A DNA stretch of 64,000 bases from Leptospira weilii serovar Ranarum str. ICFT (GCF_000332415.1 NZ_AOHC02000041.1:207501-271500); one strand, 5' to 3'. Counted from the first letter of the stretch, positions 38,250 to 59,357 are shown. Translations and numbers: made by a program. Notes: a model not told the origin generated them from the sequence alone.

Positions 38250-38255
38250 TATAAT
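38250..38255 (+). promoter_or_regulatory. -10 box for the rpn gene
   Basis: TATAAT lies 33 bp before the ATG at 38288. No good -35 is seen at the right distance, and the sequence just before the ATG (TACCGT) lacks a Shine-Dalgarno. Confidence 0.35.
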
Positions 38256-38287
38256 ATACAAAAATCGTTTATTTTCCAAAATACCGT

Positions 38288-39211
38288 ATGTCCGAAATTA
38301 ACAATCCTCACGACCGACTGATTCGAGAAACGTTTCAGGATAAAGTGGAAATTGTATCTTTTTTCAAAAACACACTTCCATCGGAAGTCGTAAATCTACT
38401 GGACTTGGGAAGTTTAGAATTACTGAAATCTAACTTCATTTCTGAAGAGTTGAAAGAAGAACAGGCGGATATGCTTTATTCAGTGCGATTAAAGTCCGGA
38501 AAGGAGGCGCAGATCTATATCCTTTTTGAACACAAAAGTTATTTAGATCCCGATATCTACGTACAACTCTTGGGTTATCTTTCCAAAATATACAATAGCC
38601 AAATCAAGAATAACGGTTCTTATTTCGTAGTGATTCCGTTTGTATTTTATCACGGAGAAATGAAATGGATGTTGGGAGAGTATTTCCTGAATCAATTTTC
38701 ACTCAGTGAAGAGGAACGAATTTTAAAAGACTTTATCCCAAATTTTAGGATCGACCTTTTTGATTTATCCGGGGTTGATTTAAAAAATAAACTGGAAAGT
38801 ATAACGCTTCGAGTAGTTTTTGGAGTGGTGCAGAGGATTCGCGATGGCGAATTGGATTTTATAACTCACTTACCTGTTTTATTTTCCGTTTTAGTTAACA
38901 TAGAGGACGAATCTAAAAGAGTTGCAATCCTAAAGAAATTGTTATTGTATATTTATTGGGTGCGGGATTTGAAACCATCCGCATTGAGGGAAGTCCTTCA
39001 TACGGCGAAATTGGAACAATACGAGGAGTTGACCATGACAACGGCAGAGCAATTGATCGCAGAAGGAATGCAAAAGGGAATCGAGAAGGGAATCGAGAAA
39101 GAAAAACTGGAGGCGGCCGGTAAAATGTTTGATGAAGGGATCAAAATCGAAGTAATTCTTAGAGTCACCGGATTAACCGAAAAAGATCTCAAAAATCATG
39201 GATTCCTTTGA
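38288..39211 (+). CDS. Rpn-family nuclease (PD-(D/E)XK, transposase_31-like)
   Basis: The 307-residue protein matches the Rpn family: N-terminal [13 protein letters not shown], catalytic core [29 protein letters not shown] (Asp, then Glu-His-Lys, ~residues 60-88), [10 protein letters not shown], and a C-terminal tail with a [12 protein letters not shown] repeat and a small helical domain ([17 protein letters not shown]). In E. coli, Rpn proteins are DNA endonucleases linked to recombination and phage defence. The main start lacks an SD. An in-frame ATG at 39035 has GAGGAG before it and would make a separate C-terminal protein. Confidence 0.88.
   Translation: MSEINNPHDRLIRETFQDKVEIVSFFKNTLPSEVVNLLDLGSLELLKSNFISEELKEEQADMLYSVRLKSGKEAQIYILFEHKSYLDPDIYVQLLGYLSKIYNSQIKNNGSYFVVIPFVFYHGEMKWMLGEYFLNQFSLSEEERILKDFIPNFRIDLFDLSGVDLKNKLESITLRVVFGVVQRIRDGELDFITHLPVLFSVLVNIEDESKRVAILKKLLLYIYWVRDLKPSALREVLHTAKLEQYEELTMTTAEQLIAEGMQKGIEKGIEKEKLEAAGKMFDEGIKIEVILRVTGLTEKDLKNHGFL
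39023..39211 (+). CDS. Internal gene within rpn: 58-residue C-terminal domain (RpnS-like)
   Basis: GAGGAG at 39023-39028 is followed after 6 nt by ATG 39035, in the rpn frame, to the shared stop at 39209-39211. The product ([15 protein letters not shown] to DLKNHGFL, 58 residues) equals the tail domain that in E. coli rpn genes is made separately from an internal start and inhibits the long nuclease. Feature coordinates include the SD. Separate expression here is inferred. Confidence 0.6.
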   Translation, partial: EELTMTTAEQLIAEGMQKGIEKGIEKEKLEAAGKMFDEGIKIEVILRVTGLTEKDLKNHGFL

Positions 39212-39303
39212 ATCAATTTGAATAAAAAGGATTCTCTCTTTTAAAAATTCTCATCCAACTCTTTTGTGCGTTATAGACCGAAAGTCAGGTCGTTTGTCGG
39301 CTA

Positions 39304-39687
<384 letters not shown>

Positions 39688-39754
39688 ATCTCTTTGAGTA
39701 AATTTTCCCTCTTAATCATTGAAGCCCGACTTTCCCGTAAATATCATATCGATC

Positions 39755-41067
<1,313 letters not shown>

Positions 41068-41190
41068 AGGGAGGATTCACTCAATTTTCAAAGGTGAAGC
41101 GGCGTTCCGGAAAGGGTTGAAATTTTATTTTAATTTACAACGAATCATTTTTCTGGTACCAATCAAAGATAAGTTCTTAAATTCAAAAAT

Positions 41191-41812
<622 letters not shown>

Positions 41813-41914
41813 AATCGACAAGCCCTTTTCAAAGTCCAAAACGTAAGACGCAATTCTCATTCGATACGGATTTTTTCCAAGTTCGTATTGATGAGAATTT
41901 CCAGGAACCCTTTC

Positions 41915-43183
<1,269 letters not shown>

Positions 43184-43311
43184 TTGTACTAGGGGTCAGA
43201 TTTCAGGAAATTTACAGAAGAGGAATATTCTACATTGTTAAAGTCTGATCGTTCTATTAGGAAAATGTAACTAACTACTTGAAACGCGGAACTCATACAA
43301 ATTCAACTACG

Positions 43312-45450
43312 TCAATCTCCTAAAACCGTAACCCCTTGCCAGTTTTCAGGAACTCCAAACCTGCAGTTATGCACCGATTTTTCCAAATACACTCTTGCCG
43401 CTTGATCGGCTCGGTTTTTTTCCAGGATTCGATTGAAAACGACGCACGCCTCTTCGAAATGTTTTTCTCTGAACAAAAGAATTCCACGTTCGAATTCCTC
43501 CCTTGTGTTCATATAAGAATCGATTAAATTTTCGGGAAGTCCGTTGAATACTTCCAAAACCGTATAAACGCTTCTTTGATCTCGAATCTGAATCCGATCC
43601 ACAACTCTGTAAAAATATCCGGATGCATTTGTTAAACGAAATAAGGTCGAATCGGTGATCAATAAGGAAGAATCGTACATTCTCGAAAGTTGTCCTATTT
43701 TTGAAGCGACGTTCACCGAAGACGAAATAACGGTGCTTTCCATCCTTTCGGCTTCTCCGATGGTTCCGAGTAAAATCGGTCCGGTGTGAATTCCGCTACC
43801 GGAACGGATCGGATCTTTTCCGTTTGCGATTCTTTCTCGGTTAAACTCCCTTAAAATTCGTTGAATTTCGACGGCGCTTTCCAAAGCCTTTTTTGGCTCC
43901 GGAGGAAATAAGGCGAGAAAAGCTTCTCCGAAATATTTGTCGATAAATCCGTCCCTTTCGCGAATTACGGGACCGACCTTACCTAAGAAGGAATTGATGA
44001 ATTCGAAATTTTCCTTTCCGATCATCTTTTCGGAATGATCGGAAAAAGTTCGGATTTCGTTATAAAGAAGACTCATCTCTTCTTCCACGATGTCTCCGAG
44101 TTTGATATCAAGAATATCATGTTTATTTAATATTTTTAACAATTCTCGTGGAACGAAAAGTCTATATGAAGAATTCACTTTTTTTAAACTTTCGGACATG
44201 TCTTGCACCGCGTCGAAAGCCAGAGAATATCTTTTAGCTAAAAGATACGCTTCGGAAAAAATGAGAGCGATCAATCCGAACGGAGCGAGAATAAACGTAG
44301 GAATGATTCTTTTATTGTAAAAAATATCCTGACTGTATGCGAGAAAAACCGCAGACATTCCGATTAGGATCGGGATCGTACCGGGCTTTTTTCGAATCAA
44401 TGCGAGCGCCAATGCGTAAAAACCGATTGCAAAACATAAAAACGTAAAAACGTAATACGATTCTATGGTTCCCGTAAATAATACGGGATCTTGAGAAACG
44501 ACTATCAAGGAAAAAATCGAAGCGATAAATGCGATCGTGTAGTGAATTTCCTTTTTTATCTCTTCCGGAAATAAGGCTCGCAAAAACGCGGTCGTAATCG
44601 GAGGAATCAGATAAAAACTTAAGTAAACGATTCGCATATGTACCAGATACGAAACTCCGGGGAAAATCACATGAATCAGATTTTGCTCGGTACTGATCTC
44701 TCTGAAACAAAACACCAAACAAAGAATTCCGAAATACAAAAGAGCCGCGTCTTTCTTTCTCAAAAAATAAAGAGTGAAATGATACAATGCCATCGCGATT
44801 AAAAACCCGAGAAGAAAAACGTCCACGGTTATTCTTTTTGCCCTAAGTAGAATGATTTGATCTTCGTTTCCGAGGATCAAACGCGCGGTCAAACCTCCTC
44901 TCGCGTGATAAAAATTGGAAAGGGGGATTCGAATTTGAAATTCTTTTTTTTGAACTCGGAACGGTAAAATTTTTACGTTCCATTCGGGAGTGGAAGTCTC
45001 TTGTGTTTTTCCGGGAACACCTTGCGAGCCGATTTTAATTCCGTCGATCCAAACCTCGTACGCGGTTTCGGAGGTTTCCGCTAAAATGGCAAGGTGTGCC
45101 GAACTTTGATTTTCGGGGAGAATCACTTTCAAAAAGTACGTTGCGATTCCGGTGCCGGGATAATTTTTTCCGTCCGGTTCTTGGATTCGAGTCCAAGCCT
45201 TAGGGACGGGCATGATTCGATTTTTTTCCGAATCGATATTCGGATTTTCGATAAATTCATTCCAACGAAAGTTCCAATCTCCTTGCAAAGCGACCGGGCC
45301 GTACGCTTCAAAATTCCAAGAGGAAAGATCGATCACTCCGGATGCGGCGGAAATACGAGGTCGCTCCGATTCTAGCGCACATTGATTGAAAATAAAAAAG
45401 AGTCCGAAAAAAAACAGAACTCGTCTTTGGAAAGAAGTTAAAAAAAGCAT
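43312..45450 (-). CDS. 7TM-DISM membrane protein with altered adenylate-cyclase domain
   Basis: From the ATG at 45450 behind GAGAAAAG (712 residues; ATGs at 45468 and 45486 possible) it has a lipoprotein signal (FFGLFFIFNQC), a periplasmic jelly-roll (WNFRWNEF; ATYFLKVILPEN; EVWIDGIKIGSQG), seven TM helices, then a class III cyclase domain. The first metal site reads SLLYNEIRTFSDHSEKM and the second FIDKYFGEAFLALF: Asp is replaced by Glu in both, and GDxVN is SSSVN. It is thus probably a sensor with a modified or inactive cyclase. TPR-like helices end the protein. Confidence 0.85.
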   Translation of the reverse strand: MLFLTSFQRRVLFFFGLFFIFNQCALESERPRISAASGVIDLSSWNFEAYGPVALQGDWNFRWNEFIENPNIDSEKNRIMPVPKAWTRIQEPDGKNYPGTGIATYFLKVILPENQSSAHLAILAETSETAYEVWIDGIKIGSQGVPGKTQETSTPEWNVKILPFRVQKKEFQIRIPLSNFYHARGGLTARLILGNEDQIILLRAKRITVDVFLLGFLIAMALYHFTLYFLRKKDAALLYFGILCLVFCFREISTEQNLIHVIFPGVSYLVHMRIVYLSFYLIPPITTAFLRALFPEEIKKEIHYTIAFIASIFSLIVVSQDPVLFTGTIESYYVFTFLCFAIGFYALALALIRKKPGTIPILIGMSAVFLAYSQDIFYNKRIIPTFILAPFGLIALIFSEAYLLAKRYSLAFDAVQDMSESLKKVNSSYRLFVPRELLKILNKHDILDIKLGDIVEEEMSLLYNEIRTFSDHSEKMIGKENFEFINSFLGKVGPVIRERDGFIDKYFGEAFLALFPPEPKKALESAVEIQRILREFNRERIANGKDPIRSGSGIHTGPILLGTIGEAERMESTVISSSVNVASKIGQLSRMYDSSLLITDSTLFRLTNASGYFYRVVDRIQIRDQRSVYTVLEVFNGLPENLIDSYMNTREEFERGILLFREKHFEEACVVFNRILEKNRADQAARVYLEKSVHNCRFGVPENWQGVTVLGD

Positions 45451-45586
45451 GGAACTTTTCTCTATCATAAAATCATACTTTTGCAAGTAAAAAGTCGTGT
45501 GGGAACTTCGACGTTCGAAAACCGATGGATATTCGATTCTTTTTTAACGATTGTGATTTATACAAAATCTCTTACACTACACACAG

Positions 45587-46189
45587 ATGAAGGAATATCA
45601 AAAATCAAACGCAACGGCAAAGAAGAACGATTTTTCCGAAAAACAACGAACCGCATCCTTTTGGAAACGGTTTATTTTTTTCGGCGCCGTTCAACACGGA
45701 AACGTTCCACGAATTCAGTCTCTTTTGCAAAACGGATTGGATCCGAATCTTAATTTTTATCGTGGTATAACTCCTCTTTCACTCGCGGTGAAATACGATC
45801 GATTGGAAATCGTTCGCATACTTATGGAATTTCACGCGGACCCGAATCTTTCCGATGACAAAACCGGTTTGACTCCGCTCATACATTGTATCTCGGAGGA
45901 TTTTTCTCCGGAGACGATGTCGGCTTTGATTGAAGGTGGAGCCGATCTCGATCAAAAGGACGGAAACGGAATGAGTCCTTTACATCATTGTATGAACGAA
46001 GGGAAACTTGAACCGTTACGTTTACTTTTGGAAAACGGAGCCGATCCGAACGTTCGTGATTTTGACGGAGTTACATGTATTCATCTTGCAAAGTCTTCTC
46101 AGGGAATGTCCGAGTTTACCGAACTACTTTTAAAACACGGAGCTGATCCGACGATCAAAGACAAACACGGAAAAAACTATCTGATGTAG
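45587..46189 (+). CDS. Ankyrin-repeat protein
   Basis: This 200-residue protein has four or five ankyrin repeats from about residue 30 (FFGAVQHGNVPRIQSLLQNGLDPN; GITPLSLAVKYDRLEIVRILMEFHADPN; GLTPLIHC; GMSPLHHCMNEGKLEPLRLLLENGADPN; ITELLLKHGADPTIKDK-like end). There is no signal peptide. It is a protein-interaction module with unknown partner. It is divergent from the cyclase-like gene. Confidence 0.88.
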   Translation: MKEYQKSNATAKKNDFSEKQRTASFWKRFIFFGAVQHGNVPRIQSLLQNGLDPNLNFYRGITPLSLAVKYDRLEIVRILMEFHADPNLSDDKTGLTPLIHCISEDFSPETMSALIEGGADLDQKDGNGMSPLHHCMNEGKLEPLRLLLENGADPNVRDFDGVTCIHLAKSSQGMSEFTELLLKHGADPTIKDKHGKNYLM

Positions 46190-46248
46190 TCGGCTTTAAA
46201 AACGAATTCATTTGACAGGTTATCGAGGAGCGAAAGTTTGAAAATAAA

Positions 46249-47430
<1,182 letters not shown>

Positions 47431-47437
47431 TTGTTAT

Positions 47438-47540
47438 TAGAGTTGTCGAAAAATTAATTCTTCATCTGTTTTTGCTTCATTGAAATGGTCGGTTGAAGCA
47501 GTTTTGTTAATCTGAACTATGGAATTTTTCAACAACTCTA
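47438..47540. mobile_element. MITE-like element, copy B
   Basis: This 103-bp homologue of the element at 16664-16766 has ends TAGAGTTGTCGAA and TTCAACAACTCTA (one mismatch in the left arm) and the same outer TA dinucleotides. The interior is shared with scattered substitutions (CATTGAAATGG, TTGAAGCA, TTTTGTTAATC). It again lies between two convergent gene ends. Confidence 0.75.
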
Positions 47541-47612
47541 TTGAAAAAGGAAATCAAAATATCAATGAATGATAAACTTTAACGATCGACGATTGGAGCG
47601 GAAATCGAATCT

Positions 47613-49928
<2,316 letters not shown>

Positions 49929-49929
49929 C

Positions 49930-51015
49930 TTAATTTTTCCCCGCATTTTCTTCGATTTGTTCGAGACCTAAAACTAAAATTTCGTTCCAATCGAGAGAAT
50001 CCGCGCCGTCCCAGTTTGTTTTTTTATCCATTAGCTTTTCGTAAAATAGTTTTGCGATCGGGTTGTCGATCAAAGTGGACGAGGTTTTGAGATCTCCCGT
50101 TTTGATATCCAATTTTCTACAAACGAGAGATTTTTCGAAACGAGCCAGAATTTCAGAGACGGAATGTTCGTCTTCCACGATTCCGGAAACTTTGATACGA
50201 ACGAAATCCTGTTCGGAAACGAGCGCGGGAATTTTGGAAAGTTCCGGAACTTCACCCGTAAGAGTCGAAGAAACGGAAAATTCCTTAAATTCTCCGGCGG
50301 AGGAAAGGATCTTTTTTTGAAGGACGGGAGTTCCGTTTTTTCCGAGGGTCACGATGTTGACGGAACGCGGACCGAACTCGCCGGAGGAAACGACTCTGGG
50401 CGAACCGGGGTAGGCTTTGAGAAGGGCCCCGGATCTTTCGGAACGTTCGCAGTGAATATGTCCGAGCGCCAAGTAGTCGAACTTGGCTTCCGCAAAAGGA
50501 TTGGAATCCAAAATCGAATCCGCTTCTTCGGGGGAAGGGCCGAGGTATTCCACGAGTTTTGTATCGGTACCGTGTAGGAGCGCGATCCGGTATTGAACCT
50601 TTTTTTCGTTAAATTGAATATTCGAATAATCTAAAGTTCTTTTGAACGGAAAACCGAAAAACTCCGCGTCGACACCGTCGACTTCCTCGGTCCAAAGTTT
50701 GTAGGAATCGTTTTTTTGCGGATACAACATCGGAGAAAGATCCGCCGAAATCGGAAACGTTCCTTCGGGAATACCGAGTTCTTCGTGATTTCCGGGGATA
50801 TAAAAAATTTTTCCGGAGAAAGTTTTTAAAATCTCCTTCACTTCCTCTTTTAACGCGGCAATATCCGAGTTTCGATCGAAAAGATCTCCGCAAAAAAGGA
50901 TATGAGTGCACCGTTCTTCCGTCGCGCCGGAAATGATTTCTTTCAAGACGCAAAGGGAATAATCTTTTTCCTTTTGACTGAGGTGAAGGTCCGCCGTGTG
51001 TAAAAATCGAATCAT
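49930..51015 (-). CDS. SbcD/YhaO-like DNA repair metallophosphoesterase
   Basis: The 361-residue calcineurin-type nuclease has Mn2+ motifs I RFLHTADLHLS, II FCGDLFDRN, III IPGNHEE, then LLHG and ALGHIHCERS. It is the nuclease partner of the adjacent ATPase and the two genes are translationally adjacent. It cleaves DNA ends or hairpins. The C-terminal region (~240-361) is a capping domain. Confidence 0.9.
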   Translation of the reverse strand: MIRFLHTADLHLSQKEKDYSLCVLKEIISGATEERCTHILFCGDLFDRNSDIAALKEEVKEILKTFSGKIFYIPGNHEELGIPEGTFPISADLSPMLYPQKNDSYKLWTEEVDGVDAEFFGFPFKRTLDYSNIQFNEKKVQYRIALLHGTDTKLVEYLGPSPEEADSILDSNPFAEAKFDYLALGHIHCERSERSGALLKAYPGSPRVVSSGEFGPRSVNIVTLGKNGTPVLQKKILSSAGEFKEFSVSSTLTGEVPELSKIPALVSEQDFVRIKVSGIVEDEHSVSEILARFEKSLVCRKLDIKTGDLKTSSTLIDNPIAKLFYEKLMDKKTNWDGADSLDWNEILVLGLEQIEENAGKN

Positions 51016-51097
51016 GATCTGGTTCCTGTCGTCAAAGTTTATCCTCTTTCTAAACCGCTGATTCCTCTAACCCTCTAAGCGCCAATTCGTTGAATTT

Positions 51098-51796
51098 TTA
51101 ATCCGCCTGATCTAAAAAAGAAATCAGATGTTGTTCCGCGTATTGAATGACTTTTTGAATTCGATCGGAAGCGTTCCATTTTTCGGAAATCATCCGAGGC
51201 GCGCCCCAAAGAAAAATCGCTTCGATAAAAACTTTGCGAGGATCCGGAAAGAAAGATTCGATTTTGATTTCGATTCCGTGGTCTTCCGGGTCTTGGGGAT
51301 TTAGCGGAGGCAGAACGAATCGAAGTCCGCCGCCTAATATGGGTCTTCCGAGTTGTTGCAGACTGTCTTTGCTCTGACGAAGTCTTTTTTCCCAAATCTC
51401 GCCAAACGCGTGTTCTGTGGAAGAGTCCGTTAAAAGACGAACGGTAAGGTCGCTCTTGACCACGTTTTTTCCTTGGATCTGCCAGACCTTGTCGAACGCT
51501 TCGATGACTCTTTCAAAATCTTCTTCTATGGATTCCAACGAACCTTCCGGATTTTCGGAAATGACGAGCAGTTGTGTGATATTCGGTCCGGCGTTGACGA
51601 TCTGAACGGTTAAGACCGATTGAGACAGTTGTCTGGTGAATACGTTTTGATTCGGTCCGTAGTTGGTTCCCGTGATTTCGATTCCTAATTCTTCCAGGTT
51701 GGATTGGAACTGAAGGATCTCGGATTTGGATCGAACGACGATCGGTAAGTATAAGTCGCTGAGTCCGACATGAATGATGTTTCGATTTCGGTTCAT
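51098..51796 (-). CDS. Hypothetical cytoplasmic protein
   Basis: Taken from the ATG at 51796 (232 residues). It has no signal or TM segment. The N-terminus is NIIHVGLSDLYLPIV, and the sequence alternates strands and helices with an acidic middle (ENPEGSLESIEEDFERVIEAFDKV). No family recognised. It follows the SBBP lipoprotein gene in the same direction by ~75 bp but may be independent. Confidence 0.7.
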   Translation of the reverse strand: MNRNRNIIHVGLSDLYLPIVVRSKSEILQFQSNLEELGIEITGTNYGPNQNVFTRQLSQSVLTVQIVNAGPNITQLLVISENPEGSLESIEEDFERVIEAFDKVWQIQGKNVVKSDLTVRLLTDSSTEHAFGEIWEKRLRQSKDSLQQLGRPILGGGLRFVLPPLNPQDPEDHGIEIKIESFFPDPRKVFIEAIFLWGAPRMISEKWNASDRIQKVIQYAEQHLISFLDQAD

Positions 51797-51871
51797 GATT
51801 TGTACTCTTTGAGTCCTTTGTCTCAAACGGATCTTTTTTGAACAGAAAAGAAATGGAATCCCGGTTCGCGG

Positions 51872-53329
51872 TTATTTGTATTTCAGAATGAATAAGTCCT
51901 GGGATCCTCGGATGGGAACTCCGTGGATTGCGCCGTTTGTATATCCGGAACAGTAGAGATTTCCTTTTAAGTCGAGTCCGATTCCCGTGCCGTACATGGA
52001 CACATTGGAAGTTCCGATCTGTCGCGCCCGAACGATTTCTCCGGAAGAATTGTGTATGGTCAAAAAAACGTCGGATATTCCCTTAGAATTGTCGTTTCCA
52101 TTTATGATATTTCCGGTGCTCCAACCGGTCGTAAAAATGTTCCCGTCTTCATCGTTTCGTATATCTGTAATCACGGTCTCTTTTCGCGACTCACCTTTCT
52201 CGATCGGACCGAATTGTTTGACCCATTGTAGAACGCCGGACGAATCGTATTTTACTAAGGTTCCACGAAAATTCCTTCCGGTCTCCGCACTTGATTCTAA
52301 ATTACCGTTGCTATTTCCGCCCACAAAAACGTTACTCAACGGATCTACGCTGATGGACGCACCTTCAACCCAACTTAAAGCGCGGCCGAGTTGAGCGAAA
52401 AATTCTCGATTACCGTCAGAGTCGTATTTAAGAATAAAAAGGTCGAAATGTCCGATGCCTGGAATTGTATCCGTCGCCAAGTTTCCGCTTACCTGACCGG
52501 TCATATAAATATGACCCGTAACCTTATCAACGGTTACTGCGTTCGAATAAACTTGCCCTCCCGCGATTGCAATCTGTTGGACCCAAACTTGGTTTCCGTC
52601 CGTATCGAATTTGACGATGAAACCGTTGCGCCCTATCCTCGGGCCGCCGAAGGGTCCGGTGGAAGTTCCAGCTATATAAGAATTTCCGAATGTATCTACC
52701 ACGATTCCCGCGGGGTACGTTAGAAATTTTTCTCCCACACCGCCCGTTTGTTTGGCCCAGACTTGGGTTCCGTCGGAATTGAATTTGATTAGGAACATGT
52801 CTTGTTCGCTTGAATGTGGGCCTGCAAAGTCGCCCTTTGTATTGCCGACGACATACAAGTTTCCGTTCGGATCGACTGCGATACCTGCAACACTTAGCGT
52901 CCCGCCCGGGGCTCCTACTTGTTTGGTCCAGATTGTATTTTTGTTGGAATCATACTTTCCAAGGATGATATCCCTGATTCCGATACGATTTGTATTGTAA
53001 AGCGCGCGGTTCGTCGTTCCCCCCGCGTAGACAAAGCCGTTTTTATCTAACACAAAGCTTACGTCCGTGCTTCTTGCGTTCGGGGCTCCGACTAACAAAG
53101 TCCATTCTAATTCTAAGTTGTTTAAATTTTTACGCAGTGAGACGGTCTCGATTTCGTCTTCGGTTTCATTTTTTCCTTCGATTTCGGTTCCCGTTTTTAC
53201 TTCGGTGACAACCCCTCGAAATAAAAATTGTAGCCAGTAGTCTTTTGTTTCCGGATTGGACGGATTGGATATTCGTGTTGGAGAACAAGTCTGAAGGAGT
53301 ATAAAAAGAAAAAGGAAGCTCAAAATCAT
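51872..53329 (-). CDS. SBBP beta-propeller lipoprotein
   Basis: The 485-residue protein has a lipobox (LFILLQTC), a threonine/glutamate-rich linker, then about seven SBBP (beta-propeller) repeats of ~50 residues with the recurrent text (D)xNGNxYVVGNTxG, FLIKFNSDGTQVWAKQTGG and LVKYDSSGVLQWVKQFG. It is a likely surface or periplasmic lipoprotein with one propeller. Such proteins are common in Leptospira; function is unknown. Confidence 0.9.
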   Translation of the reverse strand: MILSFLFLFILLQTCSPTRISNPSNPETKDYWLQFLFRGVVTEVKTGTEIEGKNETEDEIETVSLRKNLNNLELEWTLLVGAPNARSTDVSFVLDKNGFVYAGGTTNRALYNTNRIGIRDIILGKYDSNKNTIWTKQVGAPGGTLSVAGIAVDPNGNLYVVGNTKGDFAGPHSSEQDMFLIKFNSDGTQVWAKQTGGVGEKFLTYPAGIVVDTFGNSYIAGTSTGPFGGPRIGRNGFIVKFDTDGNQVWVQQIAIAGGQVYSNAVTVDKVTGHIYMTGQVSGNLATDTIPGIGHFDLFILKYDSDGNREFFAQLGRALSWVEGASISVDPLSNVFVGGNSNGNLESSAETGRNFRGTLVKYDSSGVLQWVKQFGPIEKGESRKETVITDIRNDEDGNIFTTGWSTGNIINGNDNSKGISDVFLTIHNSSGEIVRARQIGTSNVSMYGTGIGLDLKGNLYCSGYTNGAIHGVPIRGSQDLFILKYK

Positions 53330-53469
53330 AATATTTTTCCATATTTAGCCATTTCAATTTCAAGGGCGTTAATGTGGAATTATGGGAGATTTTGTATAGA
53401 AATTTCGGTACGAATAGGGTATTCCATCCTACTGGAATAGGATGTGGGAATGAAAGAGGGAAGGCGCCT

Positions 53470-54156
<687 letters not shown>

Positions 54157-54175
54157 TCAAGTCAACTGACACTGA

Positions 54176-55426
<1,251 letters not shown>

Positions 55427-55478
55427 GTTCAACTGTTTTCATTATCGGTTTTCAGGAATCGAATCTCGAAAAAAAGAA

Positions 55479-55994
55479 CTACTTTTCTCCGCATTCCGAC
55501 ATTTCCGTCTTTGAATCGTTTAAAATCTCCCATTCCGAGAGTTCGGAGGAGGCTTTTTCGGCGAGTTCTCTGGAAAAGGACTGAGTGCAGATCGATTTAA
55601 AAACCTCTCTTGCTTTGTTCTCTTCACCGATTTCAAGATAGAGTTTACCCGCCTCGAAAAATGCGTTTAAACCCGGAGAAGAAGTCGGTTCCTGAGAATA
55701 CTGATGTAGATTGATTTCTAAAACTTTTTCAGGACGTCCCAGTCTGGAATAATTATTTTTTAAAATCTGATACGCTTTGTTTTTAAATTTACTCGATGGA
55801 AAAAGAATCAGGAAACTTTTAATTTCCTCAATGGACTTATGAAATTTCCGGTCCTTATACGCCTCTTCCGCGATCCTAAGAAGATTTTCGGCCTGGGTTT
55901 CCTGAAGGAGATCGGCTCGCAAAGACCCGGAAAAGAAAATCCAAGTTAGGAAAAAAATAATAGGAACTCTTCCAAAATTTGCGGAACGATCCAT
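55479..55994 (-). CDS. Exported TPR-type protein (YbgF/BamD-like)
   Basis: This 171-residue protein has a signal peptide (IIFFLTWIFFSGSLRA) and three helix pairs typical of TPRs (NLLRIAEEAYKDRKFHKSIEEIKSFLILFPSSKFKNKAYQIL; LNAFFEAGKLYLEIGEENKAREVFKSI). It lies upstream of the cNMP-binding gene with ~85 bp between them on the same strand. A periplasmic scaffold role is likely; the partner is unknown. The dispersed motif at 56009 lies just before it. Confidence 0.8.
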   Translation of the reverse strand: MDRSANFGRVPIIFFLTWIFFSGSLRADLLQETQAENLLRIAEEAYKDRKFHKSIEEIKSFLILFPSSKFKNKAYQILKNNYSRLGRPEKVLEINLHQYSQEPTSSPGLNAFFEAGKLYLEIGEENKAREVFKSICTQSFSRELAEKASSELSEWEILNDSKTEMSECGEK

Positions 55995-56250
55995 AAAAAG
56001 CGCTAAAATGCGGGAACTCCTACGAAGATTCGATTGGCCGGGGAAGGATGGCTTGCAGGAAAGATTCCGATAGAGGACGAGCGGTTGAGTTTCTTTCGGG
56101 AAAGGTTCCGAATATCACCATTCGCAAATCGGAACTGAATCGCCTTTCCAGAAAGGAAAGTTTGAAACTTATGACGAGTTGTAAGTAAAATGAAAAATCT
56201 TATGGCCTGCAAGATAAAACTCCGGAGGAAACATTTCTCCTACTATAAGG

Positions 56251-57877
<1,627 letters not shown>

Positions 57878-57913
57878 TAAAATTCTTTGCCGCAGGAAGT
57901 TCCATTTGTTTCC

Positions 57914-57941
57914 CACAACGCGCCCCTTAGGAAGCGTTGTG
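57914..57941 (+). terminator. Terminator-like hairpin
   Basis: CACAACGC and GCGTTGTG pair around a 12-nt loop and are followed by CTTTAGTTTTCCCC. It lies 37 bp after the lipoprotein stop. Confidence 0.5.
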
Positions 57942-58355
57942 CTTTAGTTTTCCCCTTGGTTTTGGCGGAGGCGGTTTTACTCACTCGTATTCTAAAACGC
58001 CTCCCTACGGGGCCGCGTTGAAGAAAAAATCTAAATATTCTGTAAAATTAGAATATTCCAATTTTAGAATCATATTATTTTTAAAATATTAAAATACGCT
58101 AATTCATAATTATAATTTGTTACGTGCAATCGAAAAGCAGCCACGCACCTCTTTATGCCCGCCCTTTTTTGAAACGAACGGATGAATGATGGAAATATAA
58201 ATATTCCAAAATAGAATATTTTATATTTTTTGAATATTCATAAAATATGTTTTAAAGATTTAAAATATTTTAGGACTACTATAAAAAAACTAATTTTCCA
58301 GGTATCGTTGTTACGATAACTACGAGTGAGTCCAAAACTAAAAGGCAGGAAATTG
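57942..58355. other. Very A+T-rich region upstream of the recombinase-like gene
   Basis: It contains an inverted repeat GGAGGCGGTTTTA/TAAAACGCCTCC at 57967-58004 and then about 300 bp of A+T-rich sequence with repeated AATATT and GAATATT palindromic words (for example about 58040-58065 and 58199-58245). No gene is seen. The skewed composition suggests foreign or regulatory DNA for the gene at 58356. Confidence 0.45.
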
Positions 58356-58953
<598 letters not shown>

Positions 58954-59001
58954 CGTTCCGAAAACTTAATTTAGTCCTAACTCTCCAAAAGGAAGCCATC
59001 T

Positions 59002-59337
<336 letters not shown>

Positions 59338-59338
59338 A

Positions 59339-59357
59339 ATCCGGGTTTGCCCCGGAT
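59339..59357 (+). terminator. Short hairpin after the STAS gene
   Basis: ATCCGGG-TTTGC-CCCGGAT is a perfect 7-bp stem immediately after the stop at 59337. No good T-tract, so it is at best a weak terminator. Confidence 0.35.

Noticed and set aside
56003..56212. 69-residue minus-strand ORF before the TPR gene
   Set aside because: It has no RBS or recognisable signal and contains the dispersed motif; probably not coding.
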